Assembly: GCF_019795105.1 (NCBI RefSeq)
Contig: NZ_JAIMFO010000006.1
Coordinates: 124,001-188,000, forward strand
Length of the DNA: 64,000 nt
Origin: Collinsella ureilytica
GTDB lineage: Bacteria > Actinomycetota > Coriobacteriia > Coriobacteriales > Coriobacteriaceae
Reading direction: 5' to 3'
A program made the position numbers and the translations under genes. Positions 55,712-64,000 of the stretch are shown piece by piece. Each line of letters begins with the position of its first letter. Position 1 is the first letter of the stretch. The notes below the pieces were generated by a model that saw only the letters and a program-made list of their open reading frames with translations, did not search any database and was not told the DNA's origin.

Positions 55712-57454
55712 CTACATGGTTCCCAGCTCACCAATCACATGCCCCAGGCGCTCTTCAGGTTCTTTTACATCAACGCCCTCAAAACGGAAGAACCGCGCTG
55801 GATCATGCATGAGATCTTCCAGTGGCACCAATACAAAATCACGCTCACCGAGCCGCGGATGCGGAAGCTGCAGCTTGGAGCCGCCGTGAATTTCTCCGTC
55901 CATCCACACCAAATCACAGTCAATCGTGCGAGGGCCATTCTCACGCACCTCTGGACCTCGTGTACGACCGAGCTTTTCCTCAACACTCAAGAGCTGATCC
56001 AGCAAAATCAAAGGAGCAAGCTCGGTCTTAATCTCAATGACTGCATTGGCAAAGGGATCCTGGCTTTCCTCATATGCCGGCTCGCTCTCATAAATCCGCG
56101 AGCAATTGGAAACGCAGGTCATTGGAATCTCTGCAATGAGATCCTTGGCAGCGCGGATATTATCTGTGCGCGCACCCATATTGGAGCCCAGAGCCACAAA
56201 GGCACGGCGAGGCTGTGGGCGAGCAATTGCCCAAAAGCCGTTGAGGAACTGAGAAAATCCTGCCACATCGTGCACGCGCACAATATTGGCACCGAGCAAA
56301 ATCGCACCTAAGCTCACGCCAAAGGTAGCTGCATCGCGATCTCCTGCAGCCTTCACTCCCGAGACCGCACCAACCAAACGCTTGCGCGATACGGCGCAAA
56401 GCAATGGATAGCCAAGTGAGGCCAGCTTGGCGGTCTCACGCTGAATAACAATATCCTCGTTTGCATCCTTACCAAAGCCCGGGCCAGGATCGATGCAGAT
56501 ACGATTCCGATCTACGCCAGCCTGCATAAGAGCGCGCGCCTGGTCGGACAAAAAGCCCATCACACGCCGCATAATGGGGGCAGAATCTGGCAAGGTAAAC
56601 CGGCGAAGCTGTGAGGTGGTTCCTGTAGCTGCATCTCGCTTGGCTGAACGCGCCATAATGGCAGCCAGCTCATCTGCTGCAGCCTCAGCAGAGCCTCGCT
56701 CAGGAGCAGTCTCGCGCTCGGGCAACGCGTTTTTTTCTCCAGAAGCTCGCTGCTGTACCTGAGCGCCATCTTTGCCAGCAGCATCTTCCGCTAGAGATTC
56801 AACCTCCACCCCTGCAGCAGATCCGTTAGGAGCCTGCATGCCCGCAAAAGGGAGCTGGCCTTGAAGGCCGCCTAACACGCCCTTGCGACGGGTTTTACCT
56901 GAACCAGACTCACGAGCAGCTTCCGCAATCTTTCGTGCTCGCTCGGCTGCAAAAGCAGCGGCAGAGGTATCCAGCTGCACCGCCGTGTGGCGGCGCGGCA
57001 CTTCCTCCATGGGATCGCCCGCATGCATGATAATCACGCCGCAGGTGCTGTTCTTTACAAAGTCAATCATGCGCGGATCGGTAAATCCCGTCACATCATT
57101 TACGATGCTCGCACCCATGCGCACCGCTGCCTTGGCAACCTCAACGTGGCGCGTATCAATGGAAACCAGAGCGCCGTGCTGAGCCAAGGCGCGAACCACC
57201 GGCAACACCCGGCGCGCCTCCTCATCAGGAGAGACCGGCTCAAAGCCAGGACGAGTAGACTCGCCGCCTACATCGATAATGTCTGCTCCCTGATCGAGCA
57301 TTTCAAGGCCATGCGAAATCGCCGCCTCATGGTCAAAATGCTCACCGCCGTCCGAGAACGAATCAGGCGTAACATTCAGCACACCCATAATTCGCGGTCG
57401 GTCGAAGGTGAGCGTGTACTTGCCGCACCGCCATGATTTGCTGTCATTTGCCAT
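55712..57454 (-). CDS. Bifunctional dihydropteroate synthase / HPPK (FolP-FolK fusion)
   Basis: A 580-residue folate enzyme. Residues 20-410 are dihydropteroate synthase (IMGVLNVTPDSFSDGG, GGESTRPG, ASIVNDVTG, CIDPGPGFGK, AVSRKR); residues 418-575 are HPPK (FVALGSNMG, YESEPAY, GPRTIDCDLVW). Two successive steps of folate synthesis are thus joined, in the order FolP then FolK, opposite to the plant enzyme. DHPS is interrupted by an insert of about 115-130 residues (157-288) rich in Ala, Gly and charged residues. AAAGGAT precedes ATG 57454. The insert falls in the flexible region after MHAGDP and is unusual. Confidence 0.93.
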   Translation of the reverse strand: MANDSKSWRCGKYTLTFDRPRIMGVLNVTPDSFSDGGEHFDHEAAISHGLEMLDQGADIIDVGGESTRPGFEPVSPDEEARRVLPVVRALAQHGALVSIDTRHVEVAKAAVRMGASIVNDVTGFTDPRMIDFVKNSTCGVIIMHAGDPMEEVPRRHTAVQLDTSAAAFAAERARKIAEAARESGSGKTRRKGVLGGLQGQLPFAGMQAPNGSAAGVEVESLAEDAAGKDGAQVQQRASGEKNALPERETAPERGSAEAAADELAAIMARSAKRDAATGTTSQLRRFTLPDSAPIMRRVMGFLSDQARALMQAGVDRNRICIDPGPGFGKDANEDIVIQRETAKLASLGYPLLCAVSRKRLVGAVSGVKAAGDRDAATFGVSLGAILLGANIVRVHDVAGFSQFLNGFWAIARPQPRRAFVALGSNMGARTDNIRAAKDLIAEIPMTCVSNCSRIYESEPAYEESQDPFANAVIEIKTELAPLILLDQLLSVEEKLGRTRGPEVRENGPRTIDCDLVWMDGEIHGGSKLQLPHPRLGERDFVLVPLEDLMHDPARFFRFEGVDVKEPEERLGHVIGELGTM

Positions 57455-57526
57455 GGGGATCCTTTCACGTTCGATCGATTGTTTCTATTGTATCCAAGTC
57501 AGACATTGCCACGTAGACAGCACACA

Positions 57527-58279
57527 TCAGAAATCAAAAGCCTCTGCAATATCGCAGGAAATCAAAAGATCTGCCCTGCTATCTTGTGGCGTTGGATCGC
57601 GATTGGCAATCACTAAGGTAGAGCCTGAGAAATACCGAGTAAAGCCAGCAGCGGGATACACCACCAGCGAGGTTCCACCAATAATCAAGGCGTCCGCTTG
57701 AGCAATTGCTCCCACGGCTCCACGTATCACCTGATCATTCAGCTGCTCACCATAGAGGACAACCTCTGGTTTGATGCGCCCGCCGCATGCGGGGCACCGA
57801 GGAACGCCTTGTTCATCTTCATGTTCGCGTGCAAGAATCCAATCAGCATCATAGCAAGCCTTGCAGCTCTGACAGATATTTCGCCTCACCGAGCCATGGA
57901 GCTCCCAAACCGTATGAGAGCCTGCATCTTGGTGCAAACCATCAATATTTTGTGTAATGACTGCCGAAAGAGATCCACCACGCTCGAGTTCAGCCAGCTT
58001 TTTATGACACTGATTCGGCTTTGCATCTGGCGCGATCATGCGTGTCCGATAAAACTCAAAGAACTCAGATGGATGCTCAATAAAAAATTCGTGAGAGAGC
58101 ATCATCTCAGGCGGATACGCAAAATGCTGGTGGTACAAGCCGTCTACACTGCGAAAGTCTGGAATGCCGCTCGCGGTAGACACGCCAGCGCCTCCAAAAA
58201 AGACCACACGCTCATGTGATGCGAATACATCCGCTAAGGCTGCCTGTGCTTGCGCTGTATCAGAAATTGCCCGTCTCAT
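57527..58279 (-). CDS. NAD-dependent protein deacylase (sirtuin)
   Basis: A 250-residue Sir2-family enzyme. GGAGVSTASGIPDFRS (residues 29-44) binds NAD, TQNIDGLH and ELHGS carry the catalytic Asn, Asp and His, and CQSC..CPAC forms the zinc site. It removes acyl groups from lysines. AGGAGAAGCAT precedes ATG 58279. It is divergent from exonuclease III. The residues that favour succinyl removal (Tyr/Arg in the pocket) include YRTR near 76-79, so a desuccinylase activity is possible. Confidence 0.93.
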   Translation of the reverse strand: MRRAISDTAQAQAALADVFASHERVVFFGGAGVSTASGIPDFRSVDGLYHQHFAYPPEMMLSHEFFIEHPSEFFEFYRTRMIAPDAKPNQCHKKLAELERGGSLSAVITQNIDGLHQDAGSHTVWELHGSVRRNICQSCKACYDADWILAREHEDEQGVPRCPACGGRIKPEVVLYGEQLNDQVIRGAVGAIAQADALIIGGTSLVVYPAAGFTRYFSGSTLVIANRDPTPQDSRADLLISCDIAEAFDF

Positions 58280-58460
58280 ATGCTTCTCCTCAAACCGTAT
58301 ACCTCTGTCCTGAACCTCTACTCTGAGCTTGCATTATCCCAGAATATAACTTGGGTGCTCGTATTCTGCCTGTCTGCTTTCTTTGCAGGAAGCTCAATGT
58401 GCCTCATACCTTGCTACCATGGGGTCGTTCATTTCGTCCGATTATGCGTAAGGAGCCTCA

Positions 58461-59276
58461 GTGCTAAAAACCTATACCTTTGCTTCGTGGAACGTAAATG
58501 GCCTGCGCGCCGTACTGAAAAAAGACCCAAGCTTTTTAGATGTTGCCGACGACCTGAATGCCGATATCTTAGCGCTGCAAGAAACCAAGCTGCAGGAAGG
58601 CCAGGTTGATCTGGAGCTTCCCGGCTACCATCAGGTGTGGAGCTATGCAGAGCGCAAGGGCTACTCGGGCACAGCAGTCTTTAGCCGCGAGGAACCCCGC
58701 TCGGTTCGCCACGCAGATGCCGTGCTGGCACACGCCGATGGCGAAGATGCTGCGCTCGTAGATGAAGCGTCTCGTGAAGGACGCGTCTGCGCCCTCGAGT
58801 TTGACCGCTTCTGGTTTGTAGACGTGTATACACCCAATGCCCAGGACAAGCTTGCCCGCATTGACGTGCGCATGGCCTGGGACGACGCCTATCGATCCTT
58901 CCTTTCTGGTCTTGAGAAAGAGACACAAAAGCCGGTCATCACCTGTGGCGACTTTAATGTTGCCCATAACGAGATTGATCTTAAGAACCCACGATCGAAC
59001 CGGGGCAATGCTGGGTTTTCTGATGAGGAGCGCGGCAAGTTCAACGAACTCCTCGATGCCGGCTTTACCGACACCTTCCGTACCCTCAATCCCGATCTTG
59101 AGGGTGCCTATAGCTGGTGGAGTTATCGCTTTAATGCTCGCAAGAACAATGCTGGCTGGCGGATTGACTACTTCTTGGTGAGTGACTCCGTTGCAGACCA
59201 GGTAAAAGATGCCAGCATTCGAAGTGACATCTTTGGCTCAGATCACTGCCCTGTTACCCTGACCATCGAGCTCTAG
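58461..59276 (+). CDS. xth: Exodeoxyribonuclease III (AP endonuclease)
   Basis: A 271-residue base-excision repair enzyme of the ExoIII/Xth family. Key blocks are WNVNGLRAVLKK (residues 9-20), ILALQETKLQ (catalytic Glu), CGDFNVAHNEIDL, WWSYRFNARKNNAGWRIDYF and SDHCPVTL (catalytic His). The start is GTG 58461 behind AAGGAGCCTCA. It is divergent from the sirtuin gene and ends in a shared terminator region. Confidence 0.95.
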   Translation: MLKTYTFASWNVNGLRAVLKKDPSFLDVADDLNADILALQETKLQEGQVDLELPGYHQVWSYAERKGYSGTAVFSREEPRSVRHADAVLAHADGEDAALVDEASREGRVCALEFDRFWFVDVYTPNAQDKLARIDVRMAWDDAYRSFLSGLEKETQKPVITCGDFNVAHNEIDLKNPRSNRGNAGFSDEERGKFNELLDAGFTDTFRTLNPDLEGAYSWWSYRFNARKNNAGWRIDYFLVSDSVADQVKDASIRSDIFGSDHCPVTLTIEL

Positions 59277-59429
59277 CAAAGTGAACCGCGAGATGATAGA
59301 CAAAGCGCGAGCCTGATCACCTGGCATGTCTTTCAGCTGCAGCTACTGCGGCGCGCGAGGAGGCAGACGAGCCATGAACCCGCGCACCTGGTACCGCCCT
59401 CAGCTGCAGCCACCTCAACACGCGAAGAA

Positions 59430-59456
59430 AAGCGGCACGTCACATGCGTGCCGCTT
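59430..59456. terminator. Bidirectional terminator between xth and the Kef gene
   Basis: AAGCGGCACG (59430-59439), a seven-base loop, CGTGCCGCTT (59447-59456), with CTTATT after it on the plus strand and TTTCTTCG on the minus strand. It sits between convergent genes. Confidence 0.85.
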
Positions 59457-59504
59457 CTTATTGCGCGCAGCGATAACCCGAGCCTCTAGCAATCCCGTAA
59501 TCCC

Positions 59505-61517
59505 TTAGTGCGCCTTGCCACCAAGCAACTCAACCGCAGCCTCAATTTCCTCATCGGTACCAATGAGGCCAAGCGCATCGCCTTGAGCAATAGGAATGCC
59601 AGCTCGCACAATGGGTGCAACCTCGCCTTGATGGCACACAACTACCGCCTGAGCGCCAGTACGCACACGCAGATCAAGCTCGGCCAACGTCTTGCCAAAC
59701 ACCTCAGCAGCGCCAACCTCAACCCAGGTCATATCAGCTTCAACCAGACTTGCCATCATGTGCTCAAAGGCACTCTTGCGAAGGGGACGCGCCGACTCAT
59801 CAAGCGCCTCATAGCCTTGAGAGCGCAACTCATCAACATAGCCTTGAATCTGGCGAGAGCGCAGGCCCAAATCGAGCAAGGTGTAGCGCAACAGCTCGAT
59901 ACCGCCCTCAAGGTCAGGCCGGATAATCTCGCGCACACCAGCAGCTACCATTTCTTCTATGCCCTCATCAGTAATTGCCAAGGCAGCCATCGGCAGCTCA
60001 GGATTTGCTGCGCGAGCATCGAGGGCAACCTTAATTGCCGAACTCTCGTTTCTGGTTGTAATCACCAGGTTTCTTGCACGGTCTAAATGAGCATGAGACA
60101 AGATCTCGGAATTTGCTGCATCTCCCACCAAGACGGGAACCCCGCGCTCCTCAGCCTCTTCGGCTGTAGGAAGATCCCGCTCAACCACCAAAACAGGAAC
60201 GTCTAAATCTGACAAGACCTCAGTAACAGCGGCTCCAGCTCTGCCATAGCCGATAACCACCACATGGTTCGCCAAGTTCTCATCCGGCGCATCAAAGGTC
60301 TTAGCGTGGCGCTCAAACAGGCGAGCCAAAGCCGGATGTTTGCGAACCCAACGCTCAAAGGGCTCCTCAAGTTTAAAGACAAAGGAGTTCAGTGCGATGG
60401 ATACAACCGCCGCTCCCAAAATCAAGCTGTACTGATCGGGATTGAGCACACCGAGTGCCATGCCAACCTGGCCAATAATGAAGGAAAACTCACCAATCTG
60501 CGAAAGACCAGCACCGACCGTCAGCGAGGTATGAAGCCCGGCAGAAAAGATCATACCGAGCCCCATGTTAATGAACCACTTACCCACCATCACCAGGGCG
60601 GCAAGGGCTAAGAGCTGGGGCAGATTCTCTACAAAAATCATGGGGTTTACCATCATGCCGACCGAGGCAAAAAAGATGATAGAGAAAAGATCTTGGAATG
60701 GGATGGACTCAGCTGCCACGCGGTGAGAGATCTTCGATCCCGAAACCACGACGCCTGCCAAAAATGCCCCAAGGGCAACAGAAAGATCAAAAATCACTGC
60801 GGCGAGCATAGCGGTACCCAAGGCCACCACTACAACCGCCAACTGGAAGAGCTCGCGCGGAGCAACTGCAGCAATACGAGAGAGCAAAACGGGCAAGACC
60901 TTAGCACCTACCACCAGCATGAGCGCCACAAAGGCAACCGTTTTGGCGAGCGCAATCAGAATCTGAATGCCAAGCTCTGCACCAGAAACCTCTTGAGGAC
61001 CAAAGACCACCGGCAGCACCACGAGAATCACAATGGTGGCCAGATCCTCAACAATGAGCCAGCCGGTTGCCACACGCCCACCAACTGTTTGGTAAAGCCC
61101 CGCATCGGTGAGGTTTTTAATCAAAACCACCGTTGAAGCAACAGAGACCGCGAGACCCAGCACAATACCTGCCTCAGGAGTCCATCCAAAGGAAAGACCC
61201 AGGGCATAACCAGCGAGTGTTCCCAGCGTAATTTGCACGGCCGCACCAGGCACCGCCAAGCCCTTAACCTCATTTAAGTCTTTTAGCGAGAAATGCAGAC
61301 CGGTGCCAAACATGATGAACATGACACCAATTTCTGCGAGCTGAGCCATAGCATCAGAGTCGCCAATAAAGCCCGGTGTAAACGGCCCCACCGCAAGGCC
61401 ACCAATCAGGTAGCCCACAATGGGCGGGAGCTTGAGCATGCGCGCCGCCATACCGCCAGCAAAAGCAGCAACCAGCGCAAGTACAAACGTGAGAAGCAGA
61501 ATGGTTTCTCCGTGCAT
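59505..61517 (-). CDS. Kef-type CPA2 cation:proton antiporter with TrkA domains
   Basis: A 670-residue membrane antiporter for K+ or Na+. About twelve helices (residues 1-385) include the family segment PPIVGYLIGGLAVGPFTPG. A cytoplasmic TrkA-N domain (about 415-530, HVVVIGYGRAG) binds nucleotide, and a TrkA-C-type domain (about 580-665) follows. ATG 61517 has GGAGG upstream; the longer frame to 61586 adds 23 residues without a ribosome site. It likely serves pH and osmotic balance. Confidence 0.9.
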   Translation of the reverse strand: MHGETILLLTFVLALVAAFAGGMAARMLKLPPIVGYLIGGLAVGPFTPGFIGDSDAMAQLAEIGVMFIMFGTGLHFSLKDLNEVKGLAVPGAAVQITLGTLAGYALGLSFGWTPEAGIVLGLAVSVASTVVLIKNLTDAGLYQTVGGRVATGWLIVEDLATIVILVVLPVVFGPQEVSGAELGIQILIALAKTVAFVALMLVVGAKVLPVLLSRIAAVAPRELFQLAVVVVALGTAMLAAVIFDLSVALGAFLAGVVVSGSKISHRVAAESIPFQDLFSIIFFASVGMMVNPMIFVENLPQLLALAALVMVGKWFINMGLGMIFSAGLHTSLTVGAGLSQIGEFSFIIGQVGMALGVLNPDQYSLILGAAVVSIALNSFVFKLEEPFERWVRKHPALARLFERHAKTFDAPDENLANHVVVIGYGRAGAAVTEVLSDLDVPVLVVERDLPTAEEAEERGVPVLVGDAANSEILSHAHLDRARNLVITTRNESSAIKVALDARAANPELPMAALAITDEGIEEMVAAGVREIIRPDLEGGIELLRYTLLDLGLRSRQIQGYVDELRSQGYEALDESARPLRKSAFEHMMASLVEADMTWVEVGAAEVFGKTLAELDLRVRTGAQAVVVCHQGEVAPIVRAGIPIAQGDALGLIGTDEEIEAAVELLGGKAH

Positions 61518-61642
61518 AGAACCTCCAGAGGCGTCGTAAAAGATTCGCATCCACCATAGATATCCCCGCGCGTCCAAGCGGAGCAAATGGAGCTGAGAGC
61601 GGGCGTCTCATCGGATGTGTGTCTAAATAAGTCTATCTTCTC

Positions 61643-62626
61643 CTACCCGCCTAGCGCGAATTTACGCACGATTCTTTCGATTCTTTTAACCCACGGCTCA
61701 TACAGGACGATCAAAAAGAGGCTCGTTGAAGCAGCATGTACCACATCAAACGGCAACGCGGCACCAAGGCGCACCAGAGCACCTTCAAGGGTAATCGGTC
61801 GTACAAAACCCAGGATGTCATAGGTGTTCATAATTGCACCGAACAAGAGGCCTGCGCAAAGGCCAGCCACGAGAAGCACCCAGCGCCGCACCTGCCCGTG
61901 ACGATCCTGAAAAAAACCAGCCGCTCCTGCCACACCGCCCATATAGCCAACCAAACCCCAGGCGTACATCTGCCAAGGCGTCCACATGCCCTGGCCAAAA
62001 AAGAAATTGCTCGTGAGCGCAGCCAGGGCTCCCACCATAAAGCCGCTGCGTCGCCCTAAGGTTGCACCCGCAATAATCGCAATGGCAGAAACAGGCTTAA
62101 AGCTCGGGATGGGCGCAAACAGAATGCGCGAAGCTGCAGCCAAAGCAGCAAGCACAACTGTTGGCATGATTTGGCGAAGCGACGAGCGCGATGCCTCGTA
62201 GCCACCAAAAAACAAGCCAAGCGAACTGATAGCCACCAAGAGCTGTATCCCCGCCGCATCTTGGCGAGACGAGAACAGCAAGGCTACCATTACAGCAGGT
62301 ACAACTACGAGAATCGGAATCTCTAGCACTGAAAGGATCCGAGCACCGAGGCTCAGAGGTGCGTGATGTGACCTTGGCTTTCTTTGGGAATGTTGAGGCG
62401 TGCCTACACGCAGAAGAGCATCTGCCGCAGGCACCGCAGGCGCGCTTACACTCGCAGGCACACTTGCATGAGTTGCATGATATGAGCTGGTCTCTATTCG
62501 GGAATGTTGAGGCGCAGCTGACGGATCGTCAGGCCGCTCATCCGCTGATTGAGCCTTGGACGCACGCTCATCTTCCAAAGCACCCGCGCCTGCAGCCGAG
62601 ATGTTTTCAGGGTCGGTAGTAGACAT
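61643..62626 (-). CDS. ECF transporter S component with hydrophilic N-terminal extension
   Basis: A 327-residue protein. About 95 low-complexity hydrophilic residues rich in Ala, Ser and Pro precede a six-helix S component (about 96-320), with FFGQGMWTPWQMYAWGLVGYMGG as the recognisable core. The vitamin imported is unknown; a cobalamin-like specificity has been suggested for relatives. It overlaps the end of the ATPase gene by 20 bases in another frame, showing operon structure. GGAGG lies about 15 bases before ATG 62626, rather far, so the start could differ. Confidence 0.75.
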   Translation of the reverse strand: MSTTDPENISAAGAGALEDERASKAQSADERPDDPSAAPQHSRIETSSYHATHASVPASVSAPAVPAADALLRVGTPQHSQRKPRSHHAPLSLGARILSVLEIPILVVVPAVMVALLFSSRQDAAGIQLLVAISSLGLFFGGYEASRSSLRQIMPTVVLAALAAASRILFAPIPSFKPVSAIAIIAGATLGRRSGFMVGALAALTSNFFFGQGMWTPWQMYAWGLVGYMGGVAGAAGFFQDRHGQVRRWVLLVAGLCAGLLFGAIMNTYDILGFVRPITLEGALVRLGAALPFDVVHAASTSLFLIVLYEPWVKRIERIVRKFALGG

Positions 62627-64000
62627 TCGTGCGAAAGAACTCCTCCCCTAACGACGTTGAAGCAATCTCTCCGTCAAACATCATGGATACAACATCGGCC
62701 ACTTGGCTTACAAAATCTAAATCGTGCGTAGCCAGAATCACACTTGCCCCCTCAGCCGTAGCACGCTTGAGAGCACCGGCGATGAGCCGACGTGAGGCAA
62801 GGTCGAGCCCCTTGGTTGGCTCATCAAGCAACAGGAGCTTTGGGTGAAGGAGCAACAGTTTTCCTAAGGCAAGCAATTGGCGCTGCCCTCCCGAAAGATC
62901 CAGCGGGTGCACCTTGTGGGAGGCTGAAAGCCCCAGTTGAGCAAGGATGACCTTGGCATCGTGCTCGCTATAGCCCGCCTGGTCTGACCACTCCATAAGC
63001 TCTGAGAGCGCTGTATCTTTTGCAAACAACGCGCGAGGGTCTTGTGGCAAAAGAGCGCACGCACGGCTACCACGTCGCACCGAACCTCGGCGCAGCCTAT
63101 GCACACCAGCCATGATTGCCAGCAAGGTTGATTTGCCGCATCCGTTCCCGCCAACCACCGCGTGTATACAGCCCAGCCTCGCAGGAACATCACCTGCTTC
63201 AACTATCAAGCAGAGTCCGCGCAAAACCCAAGGCGCTAATCGCTCATAGCGAAACCACACATCTCGCACCTCTACGGCGTACGAGCCAACTTGCCCAGCA
63301 CCTCTAACCGCATGCGAAGACTCATCACGTATGCAGGCTTGCACACCTGTAGGCGCACGGTTCGAGCGCTGGCGACTCGGCACATCCGCCGACATAGAGC
63401 CTCCATCTGCACTCGCCCGCTCGCCGGACGCTCGCACGTTTCTCGCAACGGCAAACGCGCCAGCTCCCGCGCCGCTCACGCTCCGCCCCGAGGCCTCCAG
63501 CAGGGACTCACGGCGTCTCAGCACCTCAAGATCTTCAATCTTTCGTACGCGACCTGACTTGAGCTCCCACGCGCAGGTCGCATAATCAACCATCGGAGCA
63601 GGCCGATGCGTTGCAACCACGACCGTACAGCCCAACTCGCGGTTAATCCGAAAGAGCGCATGCAAAAAGTTTTTCTCGGCGATAGGATCGAGCTGAGCAG
63701 TTGGCTCATCGAGTAGAAGCACCGAAGGCTGCAAGGCAAGAGCGGAGGCGAGCGCTACCAACTGCTTGCGCCCTCCAGAAAGGCTTGCAGTCTCCGAGCG
63801 AATCCAGCTCTCCATCCCAAATAAATAACTGACCTCTGCCACGCGCCTTCGCATCTCATCCGGAGGAGTTCCCAGATTCTCAAGGCCAAACGCAAGCTCA
63901 TGCCACACGCGCTCGCACACAATTTGGTTCTCGGGACTTTGTGCCACATAGCCAATGAGGCGAGCAGATTCCTCAACAGAAAGCTGAGCGGTCTCACGAC
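62607..64000 (-). CDS. ECF transporter fused double ATPase (5' end missing)
   Basis: A partial gene, open through the right edge, so the true start and the first Walker A are outside. It covers the end of domain 1 (signature LSGGRKQL, Walker B LLLDEPTAQLD), a Ser/Ala/Arg-rich linker of about 70 residues, and all of domain 2 (Walker A GGNGCGKST, signature LSGGQRQL, Walker B LLLDEPTKGLD). It is the same fused layout as the system at 4982. It powers the S component encoded downstream. The T component is presumably just outside the window. Confidence 0.9.
   Translation of the reverse strand, partial: RETAQLSVEESARLIGYVAQSPENQIVCERVWHELAFGLENLGTPPDEMRRRVAEVSYLFGMESWIRSETASLSGGRKQLVALASALALQPSVLLLDEPTAQLDPIAEKNFLHALFRINRELGCTVVVATHRPAPMVDYATCAWELKSGRVRKIEDLEVLRRRESLLEASGRSVSGAGAGAFAVARNVRASGERASADGGSMSADVPSRQRSNRAPTGVQACIRDESSHAVRGAGQVGSYAVEVRDVWFRYERLAPWVLRGLCLIVEAGDVPARLGCIHAVVGGNGCGKSTLLAIMAGVHRLRRGSVRRGSRACALLPQDPRALFAKDTALSELMEWSDQAGYSEHDAKVILAQLGLSASHKVHPLDLSGGQRQLLALGKLLLLHPKLLLLDEPTKGLDLASRRLIAGALKRATAEGASVILATHDLDFVSQVADVVSMMFDGEIASTSLGEEFFRTNVYYRP

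Noticed and set aside
55424-56311. 295-codon plus-strand frame upstream of and across folP-folK
   Set aside because: The first part is CAC-rich low complexity and the rest is antisense to a well-defined folate enzyme.

Overview
The window looks like a chromosome segment from a low-to-mid GC actinobacterium, most likely of the class Coriobacteriia (Atopobium/Lancefieldella/Olsenella-like). That placement is inferred from gene content: a dnaK-grpE-dnaJ-hspR heat-shock operon with an HspR-type regulator, an LPXTG surface glycoside hydrolase, ECF vitamin transporters with fused ATPases, a fructose-type PTS, and a UbiD/UbiX aromatic acid decarboxylase locus. No ribosomal RNA, phage, insertion sequence or CRISPR array is visible. 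One tRNA (initiator Met) is present.

Layout. 1-3374: the 5' part of a bleomycin-hydrolase-like aminopeptidase (runs off the left edge), a DUF1177 protein, a small membrane protein and a small acidic protein. 3715-6538: a complete ECF importer operon (S, T, fused A-A). 6639-20496: the protein quality-control region, with clpB, a small membrane protein, an 1814-residue secreted cell-wall-anchored GH2 enzyme, then hspR, dnaJ, grpE and dnaK. clpB and dnaK share the same 25-bp inverted repeat upstream, the best candidate for the HspR operator. 21189-22818: ferredoxin and a YitT-family membrane protein. 23094-27247: a MarR-regulated heterodimeric ABC exporter. 27668-33119: a Cof-type HAD phosphatase, a GntR regulator, an RlmK-like rRNA methyltransferase and an LtaS-like enzyme. 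33252-39429: an RpiR-regulated sugar island (PTS IIA, IIB, IIC, two class II aldolases) with a divergent ROK kinase. 39569-44378: a tyrosine phosphatase and a second heterodimeric ABC exporter.

44743-50955 is the most interesting part: a decarboxylase locus read from a divergent LysR gene, containing ubiD, a small zinc-ribbon subunit (VdcD type), a DASS transporter, ubiX, and a fused protein with an LpdD-like prenylated-flavin chaperone domain followed by a Nudix domain related to type I isopentenyl-diphosphate isomerase. The isomerase active-site cysteine position is changed to serine. I propose that this fusion links prenyl-donor supply (possibly DMAPP to DMAP) to UbiX and cofactor delivery to UbiD. 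51235-64000 holds an OatA-like acyltransferase, tRNA-fMet, coaX, a DUF4298 protein, a folP-folK fusion, a sirtuin, exonuclease III, a Kef-type antiporter, and part of a second ECF system at the right edge.

The non-coding DNA is unusual. Many intergenic gaps hold decayed tandem duplications: a 17-bp array of about 16 units upstream of the GH2 gene, a roughly 66-bp array upstream of dnaK, and several cases where the last codons of a gene are echoed a few tens of bases beyond the stop. A separate 125-bp dispersed repeat occurs twice at about 94% identity. These were found by eye. Alignments and genome-wide counts would be needed to quantify them.
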